Positions 1 through 12,141 are shown, numbered from the stretch's first letter. The stretch: 64,000 nt of DNA from Taeniopygia guttata (GCF_048771995.1 NC_133026.1:102765001-102829000); one strand, 5' to 3'. Notes: generated by a model from the sequence alone, not told the origin. Made by a program: numbers and translations.

Positions 1-77
1 TGTTTATTAAGCACTCTGAGGGTCTCTTATGGAAGGAATGTAGATGATGTACAGCATGGTGCACAAGTATGAGATCA

Positions 78-395
78 AGGTACTTACAAGACACATGGAA
101 AAACACTTTATAAAAAGGCTTTTAGTAACAGGAGAAGGGGCAATGATTTTAGTGAGGAAAAGTAGACCTAGATTCAATAAAAGGAAGAAAATTTTCATGG
201 TGAGGATGGTGAAAGACTGAAACATTGTCCAGAGAAGTTGTGAATGCCCCATTCCTGAAGAGTTCAAGACCACATCAGCCTGAGCTTTGAGCAGCCTGGT
301 CTAGTGGAAGGTGTCCCTGCCCATGGCAGGGGGGTTGGACTAGATGGCATTTGAAGGTCCCTTCCAACTCAAGCCAATCTCTCACTCTGTGATTT
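78..395 (+). mobile_element. CR1 LINE 3' fragment, 5'-truncated and diverged
   Basis: This is the 3' end of a CR1 non-LTR retrotransposon in sense orientation. From about 218 it follows the CR1 3' region closely, including the 'lead' block around CAGCCTGGTCTAGTGGAAGG and the run into CCTTCCAACTC, and it ends with a weak tail at CTCTGTGATTT. Upstream to about 78 the match is looser (spacing of TACAAGA, GGGGCAATG and GGAAGAAA blocks), so the left border is approximate. It encodes nothing intact; the reverse transcriptase lay upstream in the full element. Severe 5' truncation is typical of CR1 insertions. Confidence 0.85.
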
Positions 396-3300
396 AGTCC
401 TAGGCCTCATTCTCCCAAACTGAGGTCATGCATATCTAAGCAACTAAGTACAGACCACCATCACTGATTAGATATGAAGTTGTAATGAGATGAAAAATTT
501 TATTTCTTTTAATCATCTAGTGAGTGAGGAGGATGGGGACACCAGTTACACTAAAGGCACACAGAGGAGGCAGGAGTGCAGCTTTGTCCTTCCTGCATGC
601 TTGCTGCTGCTCAGTACAACCTGTAAGGATTTTATTCTCTTTCTAGAAAACTCTGTTTTGCCAAGGCAACTGCTTCCAACATAAAAGCTTATGTTAAATA
701 CTCTGTGCCTGCATTAATTCAGCAGTCTTTTGGCTCAGTTTAGGGCTTTTCCCCAGCTGTACTTTGCAATTCTGTTTCACAACCTGAAATTGCTTTACCA
801 TTACCATAGTTATTTCATCTGATGTGACATTTCTTGTGCTCAGAGGACCCAAGAAAGCCACATGTACCTTCGAAAGACAGGAAGCAAGAAAATTATATAA
901 TAGGCTTCTTGTAATATCAGTTGTCAAATGGGTTGAAAATTACATATATGGTAGCCTTAAATTACTTTTTCCTTGTCCACTTACCTTGTAGGAAAGAAAA
1001 AAACCTATTCCTGTGTGATCTGTGAATTACAAGAATTTTTATAGTTTAGTTTTGAGGTGGCATATACCTTTTTCATATTTAATAGATATGTATCGCACAG
1101 AACCTAAGCCAGGTTCATGTTTTCAAAATCTGAAGTAAACCAGTCCTATTTTTTCCCTCTCTCATAGAATACTTCACCTGCCATTTTCTATGTCAGGAGG
1201 TTGGTTAATTTCATTCCTTCCCTGGGGTACCTTGCTAATACACTTGTCTGTATGTGGCTATTTCAGTCCCGAACCCTACACCTGCTTCTCAGAAGCAGAT
1301 TGTGTTGCTTTACTGTGTGCTCAATTTGCCAATTATTTCTTTTCCAGATGCTAGTAAAACATCTGTCAGGTCACCAAATGTGATGCAAGTATTGAATAAC
1401 TGAGTTTCATACCTTCTACTGAAATCCTAATACAGCTGTGAATTTCACATGTGTAATCATAGCCTCCAAGTTTGTGAGCACCAAGTGGAGTGGTGGAATG
1501 TCATGTGGGTGGGAACTGGCTTTAAAAAAATCTTGAATTTTTGTACCTTTAAAAAAAAATAATGTCAATATTTTAAATAATGAGTAAAAAATATTTTCAG
1601 TTTAGACAGCAAAATAATTATACTGATTTAATGAATATGTGTATATTTTGAAGAGTCTCTATAGCTAGGGTTGGATGTTCAGATTTTTTGTGCTAAGAAA
1701 ATTACTATGTTATGTGACAGTTCTATGAATGAAAACCAGAATAAATTGTTCCACTAAGTAGTTTTTATTTTAAAAAAAAGCTTTTTATTTGAAACACTGA
1801 GGCAAATTTGAGTGATAAGAAATCCATAGAAATATAATCACTCTCTTCAAGAACCTTAAACTTCTCTTTTGAATAAGTGCTATAAGGGTATTGCCTCCTC
1901 TCATAATATGCTGAACTGTTCTATTCAAGTGATAATTTTGTCTAAATACAACAAGATAGTCTGGTAAGACTGAGTCACTGCCTTCAGAAATTGATATCAC
2001 TTCAACTGTAAGTTCATCACAGAACTCCAGGTGCTGACCTGCCTGTTCTGTGTGCACTTGCTAGCTGTGTTCTCTCCTTGAAAAGTGTAATTTGCCTGTT
2101 CTTTACAATAAGCCACTAAAGAAGTATTACTTCTCTTACACTGAATATCCTGGTACATCAGGACACAATCCCAGGACACAGAAATTTCTAGCTCAGGTCT
2201 TTCTTTTGCCCAAATAAACTTGTCTTTCTACCTGCTGCCTGATCAGTATCTCCTACTTGGTTTGCCCTCTTCTGCATGTGTGCTTTAATATCTTTGTAAT
2301 GGCAGATGGGTCTCTCCAGCAATCTATTGAGAGATCAAAATGTGCTTTCTTATAATAAATAGCAGTATGTTCATGTCTGAGGAATACTTCCAGTGGAAGA
2401 AATTGTGAGACTGTCAAGAAAGTCTTAATGATACATTTGAACCAGCAACAACTGATTTTTTTTTTTAACTCAGCGCTGCTATGTAGCCTGCTTCAGTCCA
2501 GCCTTCTGCTACCTCTTTCCTTTCAGCACTAATCACCATTACCTCATATTTTCCCAGAAATTCCCAGATTTTGCCTTCCTTAAAACCATGAGACTCTTTT
2601 TGTAGGGTTCCCCTTTGAGCAATGCTAGACATCCACTCTATGACATTTTCTTCTAGTACAGTTTACCTTTCAAATGCCAAAACCCTTGCCGCAGTCTAGT
2701 TCTAACCCTGAATGACAGGGCTATAAGAATAACTGCTGTTACTTGATCAGCACACAAGTTAGGTGGACTTAGAAACTTATCCCTGTGCATATCCTGTGTA
2801 GTAGGGCAGAGTATGTGTTGGTGGTTCCAGGACATGTCTCATGGTATGCTGGAGAGTCAGTGATAAAAACTTTCAGGTTCCTGAGAAAAATGTGAATTCT
2901 GTGACCGGGACATTGCTGGCTTCACTTCAGCACGTAGTGTAAGAGGGCACTGTCTTTTACTTCAGCTGTATTCTTTTCAGGGCTTGCTTTGCATACACCT
3001 GTTTTCTTCAGCTGTGGCTGATTAATGGATCGTGGAGGCAAAGGTTAAAAGTAGGAAAGCATCTGGCTGGCATATCCAAGACTTTGGCAGTTTTGATGAA
3101 AATGTTTAAAGTAGATATAGGGGATTGCAATAATCTACTAAGGTACTCCAGGCTCTGCATTGACTGAGAAGGGTTGCTGAGGACCTAAAGGCAAAGTGCT
3201 TTTAGGGACCTATCTCCATAGTGGGCTTCTGTGATAAAAGCTGGGAAAATCCCTCCTTCTGGAATGTCCAGAGGTGAATGGATTTCTTCAAGCTGTAACC

Positions 3301-6300
3301 TAAATTGAACTCAACTTTTGGACTACTGTTACATTATTTGAGACAAATTTAATCTAAATTCAGGCTTTGTATGGCCTTGACTCAAATGGCTCCTTACAAC
3401 AATGATTAGTGCATGATCTGGAGAGGGAAGTGGGAAGAAGGCTCCTGAATCTCTGCTAATAAAATAAAATATTGGACCTGTTCCTGTGGGTGAATTCATT
3501 TCTCTCTCCAACAAACTGTTTTTTAATCTAATAAGTTTCCTTCTGTCATTCACACTTCTTCTGAGTCACAGCATTACAGGCAAGTTATTTAAAAATTAAA
3601 AACCACCACCATGCTGTGGAACGTAACGTGAATCTTTGAAATTTCGTTAGGCATTTTAATTTCAAGATTAAACCTAGCAATCAAGCAGATGACGACAGAT
3701 GATCATAGGTAATGCAAAATGCTCCATTTTGGGTGCTGCTGAAACCTGGGAATGTATTCATCCTGTGGGGCTTTTTATGTATATGTGTAAGTTGTTGAAT
3801 TCAGGTAAAGATGTAGAGGGTAGAAATATTTGTCTCAGCTATCCACCAATGCCTATTTGATCAAGGTATTCAGGAGAATCTTTATAAACAGCAACTTATT
3901 TCTTTTGTATGTTTATATCCAATATCTTCAAAAAGAGAATTTATTCCAGGTAGTATATTCTCTTCAGTATAGTTTGGATTTTTTTTTTTTTTAGTGAAAG
4001 CTGTGTTGCTGATATGATGAGCTGAGGAAAGAGTTCCTTCCTATAGCTGCAAAAACTCTCACCTTGCAGAGCTACACTGAAATGACTAAGCTTACCTAGG
4101 CCCCAGACAGTTGTATGTGCTGTGCTTCAAATATTCTCACACCCTCTTTGGAAAGTGCATGTGGCTTGTTTTAAATGCTCTGTTGTGAAAGTTTTGATTT
4201 TCATTGCTCTTCCAGGAGCTGTGTTGTAGCCCAAAGTATTATTTTTGATATTTGATTTCTGGCTTCCAAACCTTGTTTGCATTTTTTGAGGAAAAGGGCT
4301 CAGTTCTCTGTGGGAACTGAAAGACTAGAACCAACAAAGGCGAAGTTTAGGGTGCTGAAGCAGGAACAGCCCCAAGTGAGGCTGAGTTCAGGTGCCCAAA
4401 CTCATTAGCAGAGAAAACGGCATGCACAAGGACCTGAGGGCCCTCTGAAACAAAAGTTATCCAAGGTCGCCATGGTACCTTACCTTGATTACAAGTCTGT
4501 GGAGAGTGATGTGAGTCTGAATCATACTTCAAGACACATCTCTGTTGACTTGGAACACCTGCCTGAAATGCCCTCCTGATAACTTGCAGCTCATTTCCCC
4601 TTCACAAATTCCTCCTTTTCAGTAAGTCAGTGGAAAGGGTTCTTTCTAATAAAATGTGCTCAGAAGGTAGAGTGACATAAGCCATCCTTAGTAAAATGTG
4701 CTTGATGGCAAGAAGAATTAATCCTGTTAGTATACAGTAGTAGCAATCTGAGTATGTTTTATTGGATTAAACTGTCAGAGATATGGGCACAGAAATTTTG
4801 AGCCTTAATTAGATTTAGGTATGCCTGAGCATTGAGCTGCTTTGGTATGGAGTTATTCTTTCACATCTGTGCAGAGCTAAAACTTTTAAGATTCTAAGAA
4901 ACTTCAACACTAGCTAAGCAGGTCTCTTCAGAACTGTGGTATTGGAGGAAGTTCCTGAAACCTTCTTGGTTGCTTCTTGAACCAAATCCTAATCAATTCC
5001 TTCATTTTTTTTCTCCTATGTGGGAAAAACATATATTTTATTTCTTCTACTTAATACGACAAACAGATGCTCTGCTTCTGTAAATGTTGGGCAGTTTGTT
5101 TTGCTTTGTGTGTTCAGTGTTTCAACAAAAATTACTTGGAAATCAATGTTTCCTGGAGTCCTTTGTTAAATCTTTCAATGCTGTTGCATACAAATTATTT
5201 TAAACTTTATGCTGCAGTGTCTTTTCTGAACAGGCAATCTAGAAGAGTCATGTTTTAAAAACAAAACCAAAAAAAACCCAAACAAAAACCACAACCCAAC
5301 AAAAGCGCACAAGTATTCAGTAAGCATTTCCATATTTTACAGTAGTTTTAAGCTTGTCATTCCCATTTTCTTTGGGAAAACCAAGGTATCCCAGTAATGC
5401 TTATTTTGAAATGAGCTTTTTTTCATGCCAGCTGGTACTGGGGCTTCACCAGTTTTGAATTTTCCTCTGAAGAAAAAAGATGGTGAATGAGGGCATGAGC
5501 CCAAGTACAGCAAAATGAAAGGTGAACTAAGGGCAGGCAAAGAGTAGAAAGGAATGTGGGTTCTATTTTGATGATGAATTTATAAAAGCTCCCTGTAATT
5601 GCTTGCTATCTTCTTCCACCATTCACACAGATGTTTGGCTCAAGCATTGGCTTCTTGGTTCTCCCATTTCTGCTCCTGCACTTCCATTTGCACAGCTCAT
5701 CTTCTGCCAAAACAATTTGTCATGGTAGTTTCAACTTTCTTTTACATGTGACTGCATTTTCAAGTTAGGTTTACCTAAAAAGACTCAAATCAGTAGCAAA
5801 GATGTAACTTAAAGACTTTGTCTAATATTGTGAGCTGCTGGCAAGGTCCCTGGCCCAAAATTTTGGACAATTTTCTCCTTAAAGAAGGGCTATGACTTCT
5901 CAGGCATGTTTATACCATCTAGCTGAGCCAGTCCATAAAACCTCCACTTTCACGCTCCTCCATCAATTACATGCTTCAAAACCCAACAACCTTCAGAGGG
6001 TTTGCAAGTAAATAATTGACGTGCATTAACCTTTGTAAATCTGCTTTGAAAATTCAATAAAACTGCTGAAATGTTTCTGACACCTTCCAGAGCTCATCAG
6101 AGTTTGGTAGTAGTGTTGCTATGGTACCTATCAAGTAAAGTTATTGATGCCATTAGTGGCAGTCTTTTAAAACTTATTTTATTCCACAGTAAAGACCAGG
6201 ATTCTGAAAGGACCTTTTGGTAGTATCCAAACAACTGTCTAAACTTCCTAAGTATTTCTCAGCATAGAAAATGCAGTAATATCTATAGAGGGCATTAGCT

Positions 6301-7423
6301 CCATTCTGTTTTAACACCAAGCAATATCTGGTGACTTATTTAAGTACACTGGGAAAGAAAGATTATTACTCTCAGTTGATCCCATCTGCTCATTGTAAAT
6401 TCCAAATGGAAGATCCTTTGATGCACAAAATAAATTTCTTCTGTCAGGCACCAGTCAGTGAGGGTTTAGTGCAAATAATTGAATGCAAATAACTTAACAC
6501 ATTCCATGATAATCTCAGATTTGCTTTGCAGATTTGTAGCAGACAATCCTTTTTAAAATCTTCAAATATTATATTTTAACATTAAAATACCCTACAATTC
6601 TCTGTTTACCTGTGTGCTTTGTTTTCATTACTGTCAGTTTAACTATGCAACTTTAGAATAAAAATAAAAGTGGAATTGAAAAATTATGGCAAATTAATGG
6701 CCTCAGTCTTGCCACCATTACAAGCCATACATCTTACTGAGACTTCTCTTGGTTAGATGTGAGTTTTTTGTGCTGCCACATTGGTGGGATAAGCATATAA
6801 TCAAATACAATACAAATTTGTACAATTCTATTATTTCAACAATTTGAATTTGGGGGATGGTTGTTAGGATAAGCGTAATTTCCAACTGCTGCATAAAATA
6901 AATTTTTTTTTTTGATTTCTTAAGTGTGCATGAAAAGCCCAGTGAGGTTTTTAAGTTGGGAAAACAATTTGAAACAGTATTTTGAGTTGAATCCAATGTC
7001 CTTGGCTAGAAGGAGAGGAAAAGAGATCTTTCAAGTAGTCATTAAAATATGAACTTATCTATTTCTATGATGAATGAAAAGCAAGTATGAGAAGCAAAAG
7101 ACGAAAGCTGAAAGGAACCCCTAATGTTACTGAGATGATGCAGAGACAGTACAAAGCTTGCCTCAGCTCAGGCTTTATTCTCTGTCCCAAGAGGTCATAA
7201 ATTCCAACAGTATCTCTTTTCCAACAGCAGGATGAGGAAATGGAACAATTTCTTTCTCCCTGCACTGGCTCAAGGCCACCAGTAAACCTGGATCCTGCTT
7301 CCATGAATGGCAACAAGGGGTGGACATGGCTAAAAATGAAGTACATGTCTGAAGCTCCTGGATTTTAGTGTTGGTTTCTGCATGTGTAAAAAACCTACAT
7401 CTTGCTAACATTTGCAGTCTTCA
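396..7423. other. Unique AT-rich non-coding stretch
   Basis: No gene, RNA or recognised transposon is supported here. The open frames are short and lack splice context. The stretch holds short T and A runs (for example 3969-3992) and an A/C-rich low-complexity tract at 5257-5304. One minus-strand segment (1785-2220) reads somewhat like coding sequence and is reported separately as a finding. Confidence 0.6.
5257..5304 (+). repeat. A/C-rich low-complexity tract
   Basis: A run made of A stretches broken by C, CC and CCC. Similar tracts occur at 12142-12183, 19865-19925, 32057-32094, 41974-42000 and 60288-60353. No transposon body is recognisable upstream of it. Confidence 0.7.
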
Positions 7424-7536
7424 TAGAATGGTTTGGGTTGGAGAAACCTTAAAGGTCCTCTAATTCTGTCCTCCCACCAAGAGCAGGGGTGCGTTCCACT
7501 AGACAGTTTGTCAAAGCCCTATCCAACCTTGAAAAC
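7424..7536 (-). mobile_element. CR1 LINE, 3' part, interrupted by an LTR (left piece)
   Basis: This is the reverse complement of a CR1 3' end. It starts with TCATAGAATGGTTTGGGTTGG, the complement of the CR1 tail, and runs through the CAAAGCCCTATCCAACCTTG block. It stops at 7536, where an LTR begins. The last five bases, AAAAC at 7532-7536, are repeated at 8104-8108 after the LTR. The same CR1 copy resumes there, so this is half of one element. Confidence 0.92.
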
Positions 7537-7698
7537 TGTCCCAGATTGCAAGGGAAGATGTATTCTATTTGCCACCTGTTAGAGGTGTGTCAGTTATCTT
7601 CTGTTAATTGGGCAGTTTTTTTCATCTCTTCCACAAACCAATCCTCCCCCTGGGGAGACATCTGCTGTTATTGGGCTATTGAATGCCACTGCATGACT

Positions 7699-7706
7699 GA
7701 TAAAAG
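7699..7706 (+). promoter_or_regulatory. TATA-like box inside the LTR
   Basis: GATAAAAG lies about 160 bp into the LTR and upstream of its AATAAA signal, as expected for the U3 promoter of a retroviral LTR. Whether it is still active cannot be judged from the sequence. Confidence 0.5.
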
Positions 7707-8046
7707 TTACAACATCCCATTGTGAGATGCTCCGCCCAGAGGGAAGAGCCAAGCATTCCTAACTGGATATAATCTGAGTTTTTGGGAACCAGACTCAGTC
7801 TTTCCATTGGATCTTCAGAGGAACAGCTGGGTTTCTCCACTGGATCTTCAAAGGAAGACTACACCCTTCTACAGGACCACTGTGCCAACAGAACCACATC
7901 TGCCTCTCCAGGAGGACTGCAGCCATTCCAATTTGAACTGCTACCAACACCCTGACCAAAAAAAGTGTCAGGTTGTATTCTGACTCTGTCAGTGGCTCTT
8001 CTTTTGTATTATTGCATGGATTTTGGTTTTTTTTTTCCCTTTTCCT

Positions 8047-8052
8047 AATAAA
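8047..8052 (+). terminator. LTR polyadenylation signal AATAAA
   Basis: AATAAA lies 51 bp before the 3' end of the LTR and is followed by TG-rich sequence, the usual arrangement near the R/U5 border. It confirms the plus-strand orientation of the LTR. Confidence 0.65.
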
Positions 8053-8103
8053 TTGTATTTCTGACTCGGAGTCTCTCACTGGTTTTGCTTTCAAACCAGA
8101 ACA

Positions 8104-8275
8104 AAAACTTTTGGGGATAGCGCATCTATTCTCTGGCCAGCCAGTTCCAGTGTCTCACTGTCTTAATTACGAATAATTTCTTCCAAATACATCTAAGGAC
8201 TCATTCAGTATAAAGCCATTACCTCTTGTCTATCACTATATGCCTTTGTAAAAGTCTTGCTCAAATCCAAGTTTG
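8104..8275 (-). mobile_element. CR1 LINE, right piece after the LTR insertion
   Basis: After the second AAAAC duplication, the complement of the CR1 3' region resumes just where it broke off at 7536: GGGGATAGCGCATC, then CAGTTCCAGTGTCTCAC, then ATAAAGCCATTACCTCTTGTC. Similarity fades at about 8275. Removing 7537-8103 and one copy of AAAAC rejoins the two pieces without gap. Confidence 0.88.
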
Positions 8276-8499
8276 CCGTAATTATCTGAGGGTGCTGTTC
8301 AGGGACCACCATTTCACTCTGCTGGCAAGGTTGAGACACTGTGCCCTTGTTCTCTGTATTTTTACAACGGAATTTCTAGAGATTGGGTACATGATGAAGT
8401 AGGGCACAAAAGGCTCAGTTTTAAGACAGACCCATTAACAACCTAACAGCCAATTTCTAAAGCCTTGACAAACAATCTGGATGCCATTTGGAATTATCA
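8276..8499. other. Unique spacer between two CR1 copies
   Basis: Nothing recognisable is seen. It separates two minus-strand CR1 copies that lie close together but both carry their own 3' tails, so they are independent insertions. Confidence 0.5.
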
Positions 8500-8942
8500 A
8501 ATCATAGAGTTGTTTGAAAAGGACTTCTAAGTAATCTAGTCCAGCCTCCCCATCATGGGCAGGAACCTCTTCAACTTGAGCACATTGCTCGGAGTCCCAT
8601 CCAACCTGACCTTGAATGTTTCCAGGTATGGGACACCTGTCTGGGCAAACCATTCCAGTGTTTCACCACCCTAATTGTAAAACATTTCTTCCTTCTGGCC
8701 TAAATCTACACTTTTAAAATTTAAAACTATTACCCCTTGTCCTATTGCTACAGGCCCTTCTAAAACATCTACCCTCATCTTTCTTATAGTACATCCTTTA
8801 AATACTGGAACATTGCAATGAGGTCTCCCTGGAGAATTTTCTTTACCAGGCTGAATCACCCCAGTTTTCTCAGCCTGTCTTCATAGGAGAGGTGTTTCAG
8901 TTCCAGCAAGTCCATGTCTTTCCTATGCTGAGATTTCTCTGA
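8500..8942 (-). mobile_element. CR1 LINE 3' fragment
   Basis: The sequence begins with AATCATAGAGTTGTTTGAAAAGG (tail complement). It then follows the CR1 3' region in order through CCATCCAACCTGACCTTGAA, the TTTCTTCCTTCTGGCC block, CCCCTTGTCCTATTGCTACA, GGTCTCCCTGG and CTCAGCCTGTCTTCATAGG, ending near TCCATGTCTTTCCTATGCTG. It is among the longest CR1 copies in the window. No intact reading frame remains. Confidence 0.93.
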
Positions 8943-9519
8943 TCCCATACTAACTATACTCATTTTTCACTGTTTTTATGGCCATTTTAGACATATTTAT
9001 TGGACTAAACTGAGCTCCCATCTACTTCAATCAGATTTTTTTTTTAAAACTCTCTTAGCAAGCCTTAAACTTTTCTTATTTGGGGAGTGGAAATTGCCTT
9101 TAGTGACTCTAAAAATCTCCCAGTCCTAGTGATGTTGAACATTACAGATGTTGCTATGGGGTTTCAAAATTATTCCACTGTGGCTGAACTTCTGCATAGC
9201 TGAAAATGGCATTCTACTTATTTGAAAATTATCAGAAAAGGAAAACTTAGTGGGGGCGGGAAAATCCACCTGCTTAGGTCAGTGGTGTGTTAAAAATAGC
9301 CTCTGCTCAAAGACATATTAGTGTATAAGGATTCAGGAATGCATCAAATAAGATAGAGGAAGGTAAAGGGAGAATGCAATGTGTCATATGTCTTCACAGT
9401 TGATTAGCTAGTTATTCTTGGTGTTTATTGGGAGTTTCCTCAAGAAGAGACTTTACATCAAGGTCATGGTGTCGCAGTGATCAGTACAGTAATAAGCCTG
9501 TTGAGTACTCCTAAATGAT

Positions 9520-9544
9520 GGGGGGAAGGGAAAGGGGGTAAGGG
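9520..9544 (+). other. Canonical G-quadruplex motif
   Basis: Four G runs of 6, 3, 5 and 3 are separated by AA, AAA and TAA loops. This satisfies the usual G3+N1-7 pattern on the plus strand and stands out in AT-rich surroundings. Confidence 0.75.
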
Positions 9545-11460
9545 AGCTTTCTTTTTGAAGTAGTGATTTCTTAAACAAATACCATATAATAGGGAGAACT
9601 GACTGAATTTAGCCAACTCTTATGTCACCATAGCAACCATACATGTTAGCCCCACACTGGAAATAATCTTTATTTCTCAAGGATTAAAATGCTGTTTCTC
9701 TTTCTTGAGGGTTGCAGGAGGAAGAGGTGGCAGATACTCTAAGATATTGTATTTGAGGGAAGAACTAATTTTGTTTTGTTTTAAATATTGTGATAGGGAG
9801 AAAAAATGTGGATGCTTTGTGCACGGTATTGACAGATTTTCCTATGTGGTCATAAGTTACCTTTGGTGGGAGAATCAAAAAAGCAAAGCAATTGCACACT
9901 GCCTAACCAGGAAAAACAAGTATTGGCAGTTATTATTGTTTATTTTTTTTATTTTTAACTTTTTGCACTAACAGGTCATGGACCTAAAAGTGTGATCGAT
10001 TAGGTTGGACTCTTTCTATTGGTTTACTGTCTTTTCTTTGATTAGGTCAAAAAGCTACAGCTAAACTGTTCTTTTAATGGTGTGGTATATAAATGGAATA
10101 AAAATTTTGCTGATACTTAAAACATGTCAACTTCTACAGTGAGTTGTATTAACAGTCAGAAAATATCCCAGTAGGTTAATACAATGGAAGTGTCTTACCC
10201 AATTTGATGTCCTCTGTTGAAAAAACTGCCCCAAAAACTGGATAATAATAAACTGCTGGCCTGGTATCAGTATGAGGCAACTTCACATGCCCATTAATTG
10301 TCTGGTTTTGTATGACAAATATTTCTAACCAATGGCAGCAAACTGTGGTTTGTTACAATATTTTAATGTTTTATCATGCAGGTAAAATTATTTCTATACT
10401 AACAAGAACCTCTCTTAATCAGCTGTACTTGACTTACAGCAAGCAAACACTTATCAATTACTTTTGGAAAGAAGAAGGAATCATTTATAGCTAAGAGGTA
10501 TATTTGTATGTGTGCTGTACTGTATTCAGAGAGGACAAATGCTCCTTTTTTTCTCCTCTAAGCAGGTTGTCACTGGGATTTCTAAGCAGCATTTATGAAG
10601 AACAAAGTAAGAGAATAACTTTGTAGTGGAGACAGGCAAGAGGCTGTTCAGAAAAGCAGAGTGGTGCAGGACCCCTGGGTCCTGCAGGCTCCCCCGGGGA
10701 TGTGCAAACTTTCTGCTAGCACTGAGCAAACTGGAGCAGCGCTGGAGTCAGGGAGAAAACAGGGCTCTGCTGCTACAGTGCCAAACCTTTTGCTGACAAG
10801 TTTTGCCTCACAGCAATGTCGCAACTGATGCTGTCCTTCTGCACCAAGTTTGTTGGGAGTGGAGGTACGAAGGGGAACACTGCTGCATGGCACGCAACAT
10901 TCCTAATGCCTGTGTGACCATGGGCACCGTGTCAGCCAGAGAAGCAAAGACAGCTTTGGAATGACAAGTGCTCTGTCCTTTTGGGAAATGGACCATGATA
11001 CAGAGAGCTAAGAGTCCTAAGTCCAAGCATGTCTGTAAACATCTCTTTCTTTAACATCTTCATTAATAAAACATTAATACTAACAACAGGCTTCATCAGT
11101 GGGTCACAGAGAAAAAGCAATGCCTGAAGCTTTGTATCTTCTTTCAAACTGTTGCTCCTGCCTCTGAATGATGGATTAGCTGCTGAACAGCTCTGTCAGT
11201 GCTACCTAGCAGTGAACTGATGATTCCACTTTCCCACAATTAACTCAAGTGTTGCAGCAAGGCTGACCTGGCTAATTAACGTGAAATAGCATTCAAATTA
11301 CCACAAGTATATTATCTGTCTCTTTATTGTTTTTAATTTGCTGACAGCAAAATCACCGAAAACAGAGATCTTGGAGAGATAGTTTAAAGAACCCTATTAT
11401 TCTGGAGAAGTGAGTTGCAGTGGGGCTGCCTTTGGCCAGCTGCAGATCTCAAGGCCATTC

Positions 11461-11568
11461 TGAGTCAAAGCCGGCCTATTTTAGCTTCCCCTCAGGAGCA
11501 TTTTTGCTTCCCTGAAGGTGTGACGTCAAGTGTTATTAATAGCTAAATTGCCTAACATCTTATAAAAG
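11461..11568 (+). promoter_or_regulatory. Promoter-like cluster: AP-1 site, full CRE and TATA box
   Basis: Seen directly: TGAGTCA (perfect AP-1/TRE) at 11461-11467, the full palindromic cAMP response element TGACGTCA at 11521-11528, and TATAAAAG at 11561-11568. The spacing of 32 bp between CRE and TATA is like that of cAMP-responsive promoters. A perfect CRE contains a CpG, which is rare here and decays quickly in methylated DNA. Inference: a cryptic, lncRNA or enhancer promoter. The motifs are short, so chance cannot be excluded, and no downstream gene is recognised. Confidence 0.35.
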
Positions 11569-11580
11569 CTATATATATCC

Positions 11581-11715
11581 ATGGAATTTATTCTTTTGGT
11601 ACTGGTTTTCCACATAGGGGGCTATAGGTTAGGGCTTGGGGATGCGGCTGTGGAAAAAATAGTGGGTGAGGCAGCAGGGGAACATGCTGGAGAAATACAG
11701 CCCCTACATTTGTGA
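11581..11715 (+). other. Micro-ORF (44 codons) after the TATA box, hydrophobic N-terminus
   Basis: An ATG at 11581, 12 bp after TATAAAAG, opens 44 codons ending in TGA. The peptide begins MEFILLVLVFHIGG, a signal-peptide-like hydrophobic stretch of about 10 residues, followed by a Gly/Ala/Glu-rich tail. The ATG lies upstream of the start site predicted from that TATA box (about 11590), which argues against translation from this promoter. I do not recognise the peptide and treat it as an unproven candidate. Confidence 0.1.
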
Positions 11716-12141
11716 ATTTGTGAGTTTTTGCTCTTTCTAGAAATGCATAACCGTCTTTTTTTTGTTTTGTTTTGTTTTTAAATTGAGCTTTGAGTATTGT
11801 AGTATCTGTGCTGATGCTAGAGATGATGGCACCTGTTGTTTTGAACATCTGGAGATATGCACAGGGATGAACTTCCCCTCCTCCTCCATTATCCACACAC
11901 ATGCACCCTTAACTGCATAGAGCTAGTCAGCACAATGTGCAAACCTGTGCAATATCTGTGCAAACCATGGTATTCAGATGATTTTGTGCCAATTGTTTAA
12001 ATGTTAGACACTGATGGTAGCACACCCACACCTATCAAACAAGGTGAGAGACAACCTGTAAGCAGGTTCTTATACGTGATTTCTTGCTCTCATCCATTTG
12101 TGTGGAATTTTGCTGTGAATTTCTGGTAATTTTTTTATTGT

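Larger units (their letters stand above)
7537..8103 (+). mobile_element. Solo LTR of an avian endogenous retrovirus, nested in CR1
   Basis: This is a 567-bp solo long terminal repeat beginning TGTCCCAG and ending CCAGAACA, so it has the canonical TG...CA ends. A perfect 5-bp target-site duplication AAAAC flanks it (7532-7536 and 8104-8108). Regulatory parts are in order on the plus strand: a TATA-like GATAAAAG at 7699-7706 and a polyadenylation signal AATAAA at 8047-8052. There is a 33-bp internal near-duplication at about 7803-7866 (CCATTGGATCTTCAGAGG / CCACTGGATCTTCAAAGG). No gag, pol or env is present, so it is a recombination remnant. From memory it resembles passerine LTRs of the TguLTR5 type. 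The 5-bp duplication fits an ERVL-like integrase, but the family name is unverified. Confidence 0.88.

Noticed and set aside
4010..4085. C/D-box snoRNA-like arrangement (ATGATGA ... CTGA)
   Set aside because: No convincing terminal stem and no recognisable guide. The boxes are too short to support a call.
7795..8176. Frames inside the LTR (99 and 67 codons)
   Set aside because: The sequence is LTR control region, not coding; frames lie on both strands.
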